From Acidobacteriota bacterium (lineage in GTDB: Bacteria; Acidobacteriota; Terriglobia; 20CM-2-55-15): 64,000 bases of DNA. The stretch spans positions 1-64,000 of the forward strand of contig JAJEEE010000010.1 in assembly GCA_022821145.1 (NCBI GenBank). The letters run 5' to 3'. The translations under genes were made by a program, and so were the position numbers. Under the pieces are notes generated by a model. It was given only the letters and a program-made list of their open reading frames with translations, was not told where the DNA came from and ran no database searches. Below are positions 18,880 through 28,479 of the stretch, piece after piece; positions within the stretch are counted from its first letter, which is position 1, and the number at the start of each line of letters is the position of its first letter.

Positions 18880-19308
18880 CTAATCGAATCGGAAAACCCG
18901 CTGACCCAGCGCGACGGCATGCGGCCACCGCCCCTCCGGCAGGAATCTCCAGCCGTCTCCGACGCGCAGAAAGAACCAGCCCGGGTTTCGTTCCTCGCCC
19001 GTGCTCAACCGGATATCCAGCACCACGTATTGCAGCGTGTCGAAGACCTCGCTAGCTGCATGCACGATGCGAGTTGCCTCGGCTCCCGGGTAGTAGTTGC
19101 CAGCCATGAGTTCGGCGCCTTCCTCGATGGTTCCGAACGCTGGCTGGCGGCTCAATTTCTCGATCTCTTGGCTTGAGTAACTCCAGAGCGCGAACAGAGC
19201 CCAGCCAACGAGAAGGACTCCCACGGCGAGCGTTCTGTCTACGTGCTCGTCCGAAACCGTCGTTCTCCGCCGGCCGCCCCTCACGGTCGCGCGAGTGTTC
19301 CGAGACAT
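18880..19308 (-). CDS. Hypothetical protein with single N-terminal TM segment
   Basis: ORF (longer form to 19356); TM segment LAVGVLLVGWALFALWSY; start chosen at MSRNTR. Confidence 0.5.
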   Translation of the reverse strand: MSRNTRATVRGGRRRTTVSDEHVDRTLAVGVLLVGWALFALWSYSSQEIEKLSRQPAFGTIEEGAELMAGNYYPGAEATRIVHAASEVFDTLQYVVLDIRLSTGEERNPGWFFLRVGDGWRFLPEGRWPHAVALGQRVFRFD

Positions 19309-19389
19309 GTTCGTGGCCTCGCTCCTTATCCAGTCAATCTCTAGACACAACGTCATCTTCGCGCGACACGAGTCGAAAGTTCGTCTTTT

Positions 19390-22113
19390 CTAGTCCCCGC
19401 CCAGCATGACCGGCTGGGCCGAGCCGTAGTAGATGCCGTTGAACAGGAACTTGAACGTGCCGTGCGGTTGGGCGCGGAAGGCGATCTCCGGGCCGAACAG
19501 CAGGAGCCGGCCCGCGCCGACCTCCGCGTCCACGATGGCCGCGGCGTCTTCGAGACGCTCCTCGCCCCAGGCCCAACCGCTTCGAAGGGGCCGGGAACCG
19601 AAGCGGGCGACGGCCCGGACACCGGACGCGTCCGCGTCCAACCGGAACGCCGGGCTGTTGGCAAAGACGACGTCGACCCGGGCGTCGAGACCGTAGGCCA
19701 GCGGGTGCGCCGAGTCCACCTCGACTTCCAGGATGGACCCCGGAACGTAGAATTCCTCTCGCTCCAATCGGCGCGTGCGCCCGTCGGGCGTCGTTTCCTG
19801 GAGCGCGCTCGACAGCGGCAGCCCCAGGTGCTCGGCCAGCGACGTCGAGCCCCCGATGGCCAGAACCGTGCCGCCCGACTCCATGAACCGGCGCAACGCC
19901 GGCACGGTCGTCTCGATCGACACGTCCCCCATGCGAGACGCGTATTCCTCGGGAATGTCCCGTCCGGCGCCGTTCCGGTTCGGATCGCGGGCGCGTTCCC
20001 GCGCCGGGATGGCGCCGTCGACGAAAATCAGGACATCGAAGTCCTCCGCCAGCGCGCCCGAATCCAGCTCCGGCGCATAGATGACCTCGAACGGAAACTC
20101 GAAGTTCTCCAGGATGAACCGCGTCCAGCCCGACGGGGCCGAGCCGCCGTAACGGTCCCACAGGCCAACGCGCACCGGTTGGAGCCGGAACGCCGTGACG
20201 TCGGGACGAGAGGCTGTCGCCTCGAACCGCAATCCGCGCTCCCTGGCCAGTTCCGACAACCGGGACGCCGCGCCGGCGCCGACGTCCAGGTAGATCGTGC
20301 CCGACGGCCAGGTGCGGCCGTCGACCTCGAACGGCTCGCGCAGCCGGTAGACCCCCTCGGTCGAGACCAGGCGGTTGATGGCCACGAACGCGTCGTTCAC
20401 GCCGGAACTCAGGAAATAACCCTGTTGGCCGGGAACGGCGCCGACGCGGCCGGCCGGCGCGTCGATGAGGCCGGGCACGCGCTCGAAGGGTCCGTCGAAG
20501 GCGTCCAGCACCCGGTCGAACTCCACGCCCATCTGGTAGGCGAGCGTCCACCCCGTCGTGTCGTAGGGCGGCGTGGGCGGCGCTCCCGGATAGGCGAAGT
20601 CGTCCGGATAGTCCTGGGGCTCGAACATGTCCATGACGTGCGGCCGGAACGCTTGCGCGGCGCGGACGACGTAGGAACCGGCCGGGTAGTCCACGCCGTC
20701 GATCTCGAAGTCCCCCACGGCCCGTTCGATCGCGACGCCGTTCTTGATCAGGGCGTTGACGAACCGGGTCGCGGTCGCGAAGTCCGGCTGATCGGCCGTA
20801 AGAATGTATCCCCTCGGGTCCCGGAGTTCCGGCGCCCGCAGGCGCTCGAACGCGTCACCGGCATCGGCCGGCGCATCCTGCACCCGGGCCACACGGTCGG
20901 GCGTTATGGTCCAACTGTCCCGCCCGCCCCGTTCGATGGAGTTCATCCCCATCCGCCAGATGTTGAAAAGAAGCGCGTCCCGGTACCGGGACGCGACGTC
21001 CAGAACGGCGCGGTTGGCCGTGACGGAGTAGTCGATCGACTGCCGGAAATGCCAGGTTTGAGGTTCGACCGGGCGTGGATAGTCGCCCCGGGGCAACTGC
21101 AGGTCCAGCTCGAACGGAATCTCCATCGGCGTCGGGTGGCCGATCATCTCCGTGAGGAGCCCGATCATGTTGTGGAAATACGGCGTGGTCCGAAGACCCC
21201 CGTTCCACCACGTTGAGTAGGACGCGCCGGACCGCATCGTGGCGCCCGGCTTGTCTTCGGCGAGGAAGCGCGTGTGCATGGCGCCGGCGACCAGATCCAG
21301 ACTGGTCACGATCAACGGGTCGAAGTTGTAGTTGAACGGATCCCGGAACGGGGGCGCGAACAGGACGGTGCCGTCGGGCCCGGACTGGTGGTGGTTGTAG
21401 ACGATCTGGGGAAACCACTCGCGGTAGAGCACCCGGTTGACGGCTTCGGTCTCCGGTTGCGACGACATGTAGAAGTCGCGGTTGTTGTCGTGCCCGGTGT
21501 ACTTCTGGTAGAGGCGGGGAAGATCGTCCAGCGTCCGCCGCTCGGGATCGGGCTCGCGCATGTACCAGTCGGCGACCAGATCCAGGCCGTCCGGGTTGAC
21601 GCAAACGGCCAGCAGGATCGTGTCGTCCAGGAATCGCAGCGTCTCCGGATCGTCGCGGCTCACCATCTGATGGACAAACTCCATCAATTGCTGCGCTCCG
21701 AGCGTCTCGTCGGCGTGCAGCCCGCCGTCGATCCAGACGATGGCGCGGCCGGCGGCGGCCAGTTCCCGCGCCTGGTTCTCGTCGACGCCTTCGGCCAGCG
21801 CCAGGCGCCGCGCAATCGACCGGTGCGCGTCCAGGTTGCGGTGGTTCTCGGGCGAGGTGATGATGGCCATGTAGATGGGGCGGCCTTCGGCCGACTCCCC
21901 GATCACGTCCAGGCGCATCCGGTCGGACTCGTCGGCGAGACGCGTCCAGTAGTCCTCGAGCTGTGTGTAATTCGCCAACCGGTAGTCGTCGCCGAGGTTG
22001 AAGCCGAACTGCTCCAGCGGCGAGGTGACGCCGGTCTGCGCCGCACCGGCGGACCGCCCCGAAAACAGCAGCGCCAACAGCAACGCCGCGCCGTGGACCC
22101 GGAGTCGTGGCAT
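19390..22113 (-). CDS. M14 family zinc carboxypeptidase, secreted, with C-terminal extension
   Basis: Signal peptide; GGLHADETLG (HxxE), VYNHHQSG zinc-ligand region. Confidence 0.88.
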   Translation of the reverse strand: MPRLRVHGAALLLALLFSGRSAGAAQTGVTSPLEQFGFNLGDDYRLANYTQLEDYWTRLADESDRMRLDVIGESAEGRPIYMAIITSPENHRNLDAHRSIARRLALAEGVDENQARELAAAGRAIVWIDGGLHADETLGAQQLMEFVHQMVSRDDPETLRFLDDTILLAVCVNPDGLDLVADWYMREPDPERRTLDDLPRLYQKYTGHDNNRDFYMSSQPETEAVNRVLYREWFPQIVYNHHQSGPDGTVLFAPPFRDPFNYNFDPLIVTSLDLVAGAMHTRFLAEDKPGATMRSGASYSTWWNGGLRTTPYFHNMIGLLTEMIGHPTPMEIPFELDLQLPRGDYPRPVEPQTWHFRQSIDYSVTANRAVLDVASRYRDALLFNIWRMGMNSIERGGRDSWTITPDRVARVQDAPADAGDAFERLRAPELRDPRGYILTADQPDFATATRFVNALIKNGVAIERAVGDFEIDGVDYPAGSYVVRAAQAFRPHVMDMFEPQDYPDDFAYPGAPPTPPYDTTGWTLAYQMGVEFDRVLDAFDGPFERVPGLIDAPAGRVGAVPGQQGYFLSSGVNDAFVAINRLVSTEGVYRLREPFEVDGRTWPSGTIYLDVGAGAASRLSELARERGLRFEATASRPDVTAFRLQPVRVGLWDRYGGSAPSGWTRFILENFEFPFEVIYAPELDSGALAEDFDVLIFVDGAIPARERARDPNRNGAGRDIPEEYASRMGDVSIETTVPALRRFMESGGTVLAIGGSTSLAEHLGLPLSSALQETTPDGRTRRLEREEFYVPGSILEVEVDSAHPLAYGLDARVDVVFANSPAFRLDADASGVRAVARFGSRPLRSGWAWGEERLEDAAAIVDAEVGAGRLLLFGPEIAFRAQPHGTFKFLFNGIYYGSAQPVMLGGD

Positions 22114-22256
22114 GAGAAAGGCCGTTTACCCGTGAATGTGGATCGTTCCGGTCTTGATTGTAGGAACTCGCACCGGGGTGAGCCACCCCAAATGTGCTAA
22201 AAACACAGGACGGACCGCCCGCATCCGGCGATCAACAAGGACGAGTCGACGCCAGC

Positions 22257-22559
22257 ATGCCCATCGATCCCGCGTTTCGCCAGATTATCGCCTCGCTCCG
22301 ACGGTCGCCACGGTGGGACGAGTCGCTCGACCTGCGCCTGCTCCAGGCGCTTTGGCCGGCGCTGGTCGGCGCATCGCTCGCCGAGTCGACCTCGGTCGTC
22401 GGCATTCGCGGCTCGAGGATCCTGGTCCAGGTGCCCGATCGAAACTGGGAACGGCAATTGCGGTCCATCCGGGGACGCATTCTCGCGAGGGTGAACGAAC
22501 CCTGGCCGAACCGCTGGATCAACGACATAGGATTCACGTATGAAGATCAGCGCCGCTGA
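22257..22559 (+). CDS. DUF721 (DciA-like) domain protein
   Basis: LRLLQALWPALVGASLAESTSVVGIRGSRILVQVPDRNWERQLRSIRGRILARVN. Confidence 0.8.
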   Translation: MPIDPAFRQIIASLRRSPRWDESLDLRLLQALWPALVGASLAESTSVVGIRGSRILVQVPDRNWERQLRSIRGRILARVNEPWPNRWINDIGFTYEDQRR

Positions 22560-22821
22560 CGTCGCCTACGTCGCCGCACTCGCGAACCTCGACGTGGGCG
22601 ACGGCGAGAAGGACGCGTTGGCCTCTCAACTGAGCCGAATCGTTCAGTACGTCGAACAGTTGGAGCAGCTCGACACGGCCGCGGTGGAACCGACGGCGCA
22701 GGTCGTCGCCGACGGGGGCCGCGCCGAGCGCGGGGACCGCGTCGAGCCTCGCGACGGGAGCTCCGAAGCGGCCGAGACGGTGGGGCTGTTTCGTGTGCCC
22801 AAGGTGATCGGCGAGCGATGA
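22540..22821 (+). CDS. gatC: Asp-tRNA(Asn)/Glu-tRNA(Gln) amidotransferase subunit GatC
   Basis: Short ORF with [45 protein letters not shown]; directly upstream of gatA. Confidence 0.9.
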   Translation: MKISAADVAYVAALANLDVGDGEKDALASQLSRIVQYVEQLEQLDTAAVEPTAQVVADGGRAERGDRVEPRDGSSEAAETVGLFRVPKVIGER

Positions 22822-24257
22822 GCCCGAAGCCCGCCACGATCGCCGAGCTTGCGCGCGACTACCGGGAGGGCCGCGCCCGGGCGAGCGACGTCATCGCCCG
22901 GACCATGGACGCCATCGAGCGTTCTGAACCCGGCCTGAACGCGTTCGTTTCGACACGCCGCGACAAGGCGATGGACGAAGCCCGCGCCGCCGACGCGGCC
23001 TTCGACGAAGGCCGGCCGGTGGGGACGCTGGCCGGGATTCCCATCGCCGTCAAGGACAACATGCATATCCGCGGGGAACCCACCACCTGCGCGTCCCGCA
23101 TATTGGAGAACTACGTCCCGCCGTACCACTCGACGGCCGTCGACCGCCTGCGGTCGGCGGGCGCGATCGTCGTCGGCAAGACGAACATGGACGAGTTCGC
23201 GATGGGATCCTCCACGGAGAACTCGGCGTTCTCGCCGACTCGCAACCCCCGCGACCCCGAACGCGTACCGGGGGGCTCCAGCGGCGGTTCGGCCGCGGCC
23301 GTCGCCGCCGGGCTGGTGCCCGCGGCGCTGGGATCCGACACGGGCGGCTCGATCCGGCAGCCCGCGTCCTTCTGCGGCGTCGTGGGCCTGAAACCGACCT
23401 ACGGTCGCGTGTCGCGCTACGGGCTGGTCGCCTTCGGCTCGTCGCTCGACCAGATCGGCCCGTTGACGGGTTCCGTCGCCGACACGGCCCGGATCCTCCA
23501 GGCCATCGCCGGTTTCGATCCGCTGGACTCGACATCGGCCGACGTGCCCGCGCCGGACTGGATCCGTGAACTGGACGCGCCCGTCCAGGGAACGAAGGTG
23601 GGCGTCCCGAAAGAGTATTTCGCGGACGGGATGGATGCCGGCGTCGCGGAACGCGTGCGCGCGGGAATCGACCGTCTCGAGGGACTCGGTTGCCGGATCG
23701 AGGAACTGAGCCTCCCCCATACCGAATTCGCGGTGGCGACGTATTACCTGATCTGCACCGCCGAGGCCAGTTCCAACCTGGCGCGGTACGACGGCGTTCG
23801 GTACGGTTTGCGCGCCGGCGGCGACACGCTGCAGTCGATGTACCGCCGAACGCGGATGGCCGGCTTCGGACCCGAGGTGAAGCGCCGCATTCTGCTGGGC
23901 ACCTACGCATTGAGCGCGGGATACTACGACGCGTACTACTTGAAGGCCCAGAAGGTGCGGACGCTGATTCTGGAGGACTTCCGGAAAGCGTTCGAGCGCG
24001 TGGACCTGTTGGTGACGCCCACGACGCCGACCCCGGCCTTCCGGATCGGGGAAAACATCGATGACCCGTTGGCGATGTACCTGAACGACATCTTCACGAC
24101 CACGTGCAACCTGGCCGGTTTGCCGGGCGTGTCCGTCCCGTGCGGCCGTATCGGACGCCTTCCGGTCGGTATGCAGTTGATCGGGAAACACTTCGATGAG
24201 GGCGCGGTGCTCCGGGCGGCGCACCACTTCGAACAGGCCGGCGGATTCGATGGTTAG
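22818..24257 (+). CDS. gatA: Asp-tRNA(Asn)/Glu-tRNA(Gln) amidotransferase subunit GatA
   Basis: Amidase signature [51 protein letters not shown]. Confidence 0.95.
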   Translation: MSPKPATIAELARDYREGRARASDVIARTMDAIERSEPGLNAFVSTRRDKAMDEARAADAAFDEGRPVGTLAGIPIAVKDNMHIRGEPTTCASRILENYVPPYHSTAVDRLRSAGAIVVGKTNMDEFAMGSSTENSAFSPTRNPRDPERVPGGSSGGSAAAVAAGLVPAALGSDTGGSIRQPASFCGVVGLKPTYGRVSRYGLVAFGSSLDQIGPLTGSVADTARILQAIAGFDPLDSTSADVPAPDWIRELDAPVQGTKVGVPKEYFADGMDAGVAERVRAGIDRLEGLGCRIEELSLPHTEFAVATYYLICTAEASSNLARYDGVRYGLRAGGDTLQSMYRRTRMAGFGPEVKRRILLGTYALSAGYYDAYYLKAQKVRTLILEDFRKAFERVDLLVTPTTPTPAFRIGENIDDPLAMYLNDIFTTTCNLAGLPGVSVPCGRIGRLPVGMQLIGKHFDEGAVLRAAHHFEQAGGFDG

Positions 24258-24810
24258 CCGCCTGTGGATGTCCGGCGTCGCGCTCTTCATGCCCGCCGCC
24301 GTCGCCGCGGCGCAGGAAGCGGAGTTCAAGCTCGGCGTCGTGCACATCGAGGAGGTGGTCGAAGGCAGCCCCGACTTCAGGCGGGCATCCGAACAGTGGG
24401 CCGCCGTTCTCGAGGAGAGGACCCGCGAGATCCAGCAACGGCAGCTCGAGTTGCGCGACGCCGAGAGGCTTCTGGTCGGAGAGGGCGCTCCCGAGGGAGA
24501 CGAACGATCGGCCTTGATCGACCGCATCGACCGTTTGCGCGTCGAAATCGAACGCATGAGCACGGACGCCCAGCGCGAACTCGACATCGTGCGCCGAGGG
24601 CTGCTCGAGCCCGTCGTGGCGAGGGTGCGCGCCCTGGTCGAGACCTACGGCGAGGAGAACGGATTCGACCTGATACTGGACACTTCGGCGCCCGAGGTCG
24701 CGCTGGCGCTGGCCATCCGGGATATCGAGATCACCGACGAGCTGCTCGCCATACTCGAGGCGGCCGAAACGCCGGACGCCGTCACGGACGATCCGGACGC
24801 GGAGCCCTGA
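24250..24810 (+). CDS. OmpH/Skp family periplasmic chaperone
   Basis: Signal peptide, coiled-coil region, [12 protein letters not shown]...; overlaps gatA end. Confidence 0.75.
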   Translation: MVSRLWMSGVALFMPAAVAAAQEAEFKLGVVHIEEVVEGSPDFRRASEQWAAVLEERTREIQQRQLELRDAERLLVGEGAPEGDERSALIDRIDRLRVEIERMSTDAQRELDIVRRGLLEPVVARVRALVETYGEENGFDLILDTSAPEVALALAIRDIEITDELLAILEAAETPDAVTDDPDAEP

Positions 24811-24840
24811 GCGCCCGGCCGCGGCACGGCGGTCCCCACC

Positions 24841-25782
24841 ATGACGACGGCGTCACCGAAGATTCGTTTGCTCGGGGAAGGCGACCTGGACGCGGCGGAC
24901 CGCATCGTCCGGCTCGCTTTCGGCACGTTCAACGGTCTGTCCGATCCCATGGAGTTCATGGGGGACGCCGGCTACGTCCACACGCGCTGGAAGGCGAATC
25001 CGGCGTCGGCGTTCGCCGCGGAGGTCGAAGGGCGTCTCGCCGGGTCCAACTTCGCCGCGCGGTGGGGTTCGTTCGCTTTCTTCGGGCCGCTTTCGATCGA
25101 TCCCGCGTTCTGGAACCGGGGCTTCGCCGGCGCCCTGATCGAACCGGTGATCGGCGCGTTCGATCAGTGGGGTGTCACTCTGGCCGGTCTGTTCACTCAT
25201 GCTCAGAGCCCCAAGCACATCGGTCTCTACCAGAAATTCGGCTTCCGCCCGCGCTCGCTGACGCTGATACTCGAAAAGGCGTCCGGACAAGGGGACGGCG
25301 GGGACGGCTGGACCCGTCATTCCCGGCTGGACGCCGCGCAGCGCCGCGAAGCCCTGGGCGGCTGCCGGCGCTTGACCGACAGCGTCTATCCCGGGCTGGA
25401 CGTGACGCCCGAGATCGAGTCGATTCGGCGGCAGTCGCTGGGCGATACGATCCTGCTCGGAAGCGGCGATGTCGACGGTTTCGCCGCCTGTCACTCCGGC
25501 GCCGGCAGCGAGGCCGGCAGCGGGGTGGTCTACGTCAAGTTCGGCGCCGTGGTCCCCGGCGATCGCGGGGCGTTCCGACGACTGCTTCGGGCCGTGGAGT
25601 CCTTTGCCGCATCCATCGGCGCCGCGCGTATCGTGGCCGGCGTCAACACGGCGCGGGAGGAAGCCTACGAAGACGTGCTCGCGGCCGGCTTTCGCGTGTT
25701 GCGCACCGGCATCGCCATGCATCGACCCAACGCCCCGGGATTCAACCGGCCCGGCGTGTTCGTGATCGACGACTGGCGCTGA
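24841..25782 (+). CDS. GNAT family N-acetyltransferase
   Basis: FFGPLSIDPAFWNRGFAGALIEPVI and HIGLYQKFGF motifs. Confidence 0.85.
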   Translation: MTTASPKIRLLGEGDLDAADRIVRLAFGTFNGLSDPMEFMGDAGYVHTRWKANPASAFAAEVEGRLAGSNFAARWGSFAFFGPLSIDPAFWNRGFAGALIEPVIGAFDQWGVTLAGLFTHAQSPKHIGLYQKFGFRPRSLTLILEKASGQGDGGDGWTRHSRLDAAQRREALGGCRRLTDSVYPGLDVTPEIESIRRQSLGDTILLGSGDVDGFAACHSGAGSEAGSGVVYVKFGAVVPGDRGAFRRLLRAVESFAASIGAARIVAGVNTAREEAYEDVLAAGFRVLRTGIAMHRPNAPGFNRPGVFVIDDWR

Positions 25783-25940
25783 GGGTCTCCCCGGACGCCC
25801 CGAGGGTGGTCCAACGGCCCGCAGGAACGTCGCGTGACGACGGGTTCGTGGAAGCAGGCCGGAGTTTCGCCATTGTCTGGCGATTCGGCCGCGATGGCAG
25901 TATGCTATCGAAACGTTTCGACGACACAGGAGCCAGCAAC

Positions 25941-26837
25941 ATGGAACGGACACGTATCGAGCGCCGCAAACGCCTGCGAACGGCCGGCCCGGCCTTCGCG
26001 ATGGCTTGCCTGCTCGCGCCGGCGGCCACGGCGCAGGACATCCAGGTTCAACGGGACATCGTGTACGGCACCGTCGACGGGATGGCGCTGGGGCTCGACC
26101 TCTACATGCCGCCCGGCGTCGAGGCGCCTCCGCTGGTCGTGTTCGTCCACGGCGGCGCATGGCGCGCCGGCAACAAGGACCGCGCCCCGATGGTGTTCCC
26201 GGAGAACGGCTTCGCGATGGCCAGCCTGGATTTCCGTCAATCCGGAGACGCGCCGTTCCCCGCCATGGTCCATGACATCAAGGGAGCGATCCGGTTCCTG
26301 CGGGACCACGCCGACGACTACGGCTACAACGCCGAGAAGATCGCGATCACCGGCCAGTCCTCGGGCGGGCACTTGGCGGCGCTGGTCGGCGTCACGAACG
26401 GGCACGCCGAGCTCGAAGGCGCCGTCGGGGGCCACCAGAACGTGTCGTCCGACATTCAGGCCATCATCAGTTATTTCGGCGCGTCGGACCTGACGACGAT
26501 CCTGGACCAGTCGACGCCGTTCGGGATGAACATGCGTCCGCCGGCGCTGGAGCAACTGCTGGGCGCCCTTCCCGAAGACGCCCCCGAGATCGCTCGGTTG
26601 GCGAGCCCGGTCTATCATGTCGACGCCGACGATCCGCCGCTCCTGCTGTTCCACGGGGACCGCGACCCCCAGATGCCGATCAACCAGGCCCACCAGCTCG
26701 AAGGGGAATACGAGGCGCTGGGACTGGACGTGCACTTCGACACCGTGCACGGATCCGCCCACGGGGGCCCGGGTTTCTTCGATGAGCTGCACCTGCCGCC
26801 CGCCATCGAATTCCTGCAACGCACGATCGGGGAGTAG
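25941..26837 (+). CDS. Secreted alpha/beta hydrolase (esterase, BD-FAE-like)
   Basis: Signal peptide; VFVHGGAWRAGNKD, GQSSGGHLAALVG, LLFHGDRDPQMPI. Confidence 0.88.
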   Translation: MERTRIERRKRLRTAGPAFAMACLLAPAATAQDIQVQRDIVYGTVDGMALGLDLYMPPGVEAPPLVVFVHGGAWRAGNKDRAPMVFPENGFAMASLDFRQSGDAPFPAMVHDIKGAIRFLRDHADDYGYNAEKIAITGQSSGGHLAALVGVTNGHAELEGAVGGHQNVSSDIQAIISYFGASDLTTILDQSTPFGMNMRPPALEQLLGALPEDAPEIARLASPVYHVDADDPPLLLFHGDRDPQMPINQAHQLEGEYEALGLDVHFDTVHGSAHGGPGFFDELHLPPAIEFLQRTIGE

Positions 26838-26888
26838 CAAACTGGATCGAATGCGCGCGCGTTCGCGCTGCCGGCGCCGGTTCGAGCG

Positions 26889-27458
26889 ATGCCGAAGACC
26901 CTGACGGCCATCGATGACCGGATCCGGGAGTTCATCGAATCGCAACACGTGTTCTTCGTCGCGACGGCGCCGTCCGGCGCGGACGGACACGTCAACGTGT
27001 CGCCCAAGGGGATCGACGGGCTGCACGTCCTGGACTCCAGGACCCTCGCGTACCTCGATTACGTGGGCGGCGGGGTGGAAACCATCGCCCACCTCCGCCA
27101 GAACGGACGCATCGTGATCATGGTCTGCGCTTTCGAAGGGGCTCCCCGCGTGATCCGGGTCCACGGAAAGGGCGTCGTGATCGAGCCGGGCGACGTCGAG
27201 TTCGACGCGGCGGTTCGCCGGTTGGGAAAGACCCCGGCCGCGCACGGCCTTCGATCCGTGATCCGCGTCGCCGTCGAGCGCGTCGGCGACTCCCGGGGTT
27301 ACGGCGTGCCCAACTACGTTTACCGCGGCCCGCGTACGGAACTGGACCAGTGGGCGTCGCACAAGGACCCGCCCGAGCTGCGAGACTACCAGCGCCGCGA
27401 GAACGCATCGAGCATCGACGGCCTTCCGGGACTCCACTGGACGGAACGGACCGGATAG
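26889..27458 (+). CDS. Pyridoxamine 5'-phosphate oxidase family protein
   Basis: FIESQHVFFVATAPSGADGHVNVSPKG. Confidence 0.82.
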   Translation: MPKTLTAIDDRIREFIESQHVFFVATAPSGADGHVNVSPKGIDGLHVLDSRTLAYLDYVGGGVETIAHLRQNGRIVIMVCAFEGAPRVIRVHGKGVVIEPGDVEFDAAVRRLGKTPAAHGLRSVIRVAVERVGDSRGYGVPNYVYRGPRTELDQWASHKDPPELRDYQRRENASSIDGLPGLHWTERTG

Positions 27459-27463
27459 GAACC

Positions 27464-27985
27464 GTGGACCTGAAGTACCCCATCGGCCGATTCGAGTTCA
27501 CCGGGCCGCTGTCCGAGGACGAGCGGCTGGAATGCATCCGCCGGATCGAGGCGGCGCCGGCGCGGTTGCGCGCCGCCGTGGACGACCTGTCCGTGGAGCA
27601 ACTCGACACCCGTTACCGGCCCGGTGGATGGACCGTCCGCCAGGTCGTGCACCATCTCCCCGACAGCCACCTCAACAGCTACACGCGTTTCCGGCTCGCG
27701 CTGACCGAGAACGATCCGACCATCCGCGCGTACGACGAGGCGGCGTGGGCCGAGTTGCACGACGCCCGGTCGGGCCCCGTCGGCATGTCGCTCGACCTGC
27801 TGGACGCGCTGCATCGCCGCTGGGCCGGCCTTTTGCGGAACATGAGCGACGGCGATTTCGGACGCGGCTTCCGTCATCCCGAGTTGGGAACGGTCACGCT
27901 GGACAGGAACGTCGCCCTGTATGCGTGGCATGGACGGCACCACATCGCCCAGATCACGTCGTTGCGGCAACGGAGGGAGTGGTAG
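27464..27985 (+). CDS. DinB/YfiT family putative metal-dependent hydrolase (bacillithiol transferase-like)
   Basis: GTG start; KYPIGRFEFTGPLS, GWTVRQVVHHLPDSH, AWHGRHHIAQI. Confidence 0.85.
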   Translation: MDLKYPIGRFEFTGPLSEDERLECIRRIEAAPARLRAAVDDLSVEQLDTRYRPGGWTVRQVVHHLPDSHLNSYTRFRLALTENDPTIRAYDEAAWAELHDARSGPVGMSLDLLDALHRRWAGLLRNMSDGDFGRGFRHPELGTVTLDRNVALYAWHGRHHIAQITSLRQRREW

Positions 27986-27993
27986 AGAAACCC

Positions 27994-28455
27994 ATGTCCG
28001 AACACAGAGCGCTCGTGAACTGGACCCTGGACGAGAACGGCGAGTTCCTCAAGGGACGGTTTTCCCGAAAACATACGTGGACGTTCGACGGGGGCCTGAC
28101 CGTGCCGGCGTCGCCATCTCCGGCCGTCGTCCGTGCGCCGTTCTCGGACCCCGGAGCCGTCGACCCCGAGGAAGCCTACGTCGCCTCCATCGCGAGCTGC
28201 CACATGCTGACGTTCCTGTTCCTGGCGTCCCGCAAGAAGTTCGAGGTCCGAAAGTACGAGGACGAGGCCGTCGGGCAGGTCGAGAAGGCGGAGAACGGCG
28301 TGCCCTGGGTGGCTTCGGTCGCTCTCCATCCGAGAATCGAGTACGGAGGCGACGCGCGTCCGACACCGGATGAGGAACGGCAGTTGCACGAAGCGGCTCA
28401 CGCACAGTGCTTCATCGCCAACTCCGTGAAGACGGAGGTCGCCGTCAACGTCTGA
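27994..28455 (+). CDS. OsmC family protein
   Basis: ASIASCHMLTFLFLASRKKFEVRKYEDEAVG and C-terminal HAQCFIANSV. Confidence 0.88.
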   Translation: MSEHRALVNWTLDENGEFLKGRFSRKHTWTFDGGLTVPASPSPAVVRAPFSDPGAVDPEEAYVASIASCHMLTFLFLASRKKFEVRKYEDEAVGQVEKAENGVPWVASVALHPRIEYGGDARPTPDEERQLHEAAHAQCFIANSVKTEVAVNV

Positions 28456-28479
28456 GATCGGGGAACGACCCGCAAGCGG

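Noticed and set aside
24264-26837. 857-aa ORF as one protein
   Set aside because: Only the part from 25941 is coding (alpha/beta hydrolase with signal peptide); upstream is off-frame of OmpH and GNAT genes
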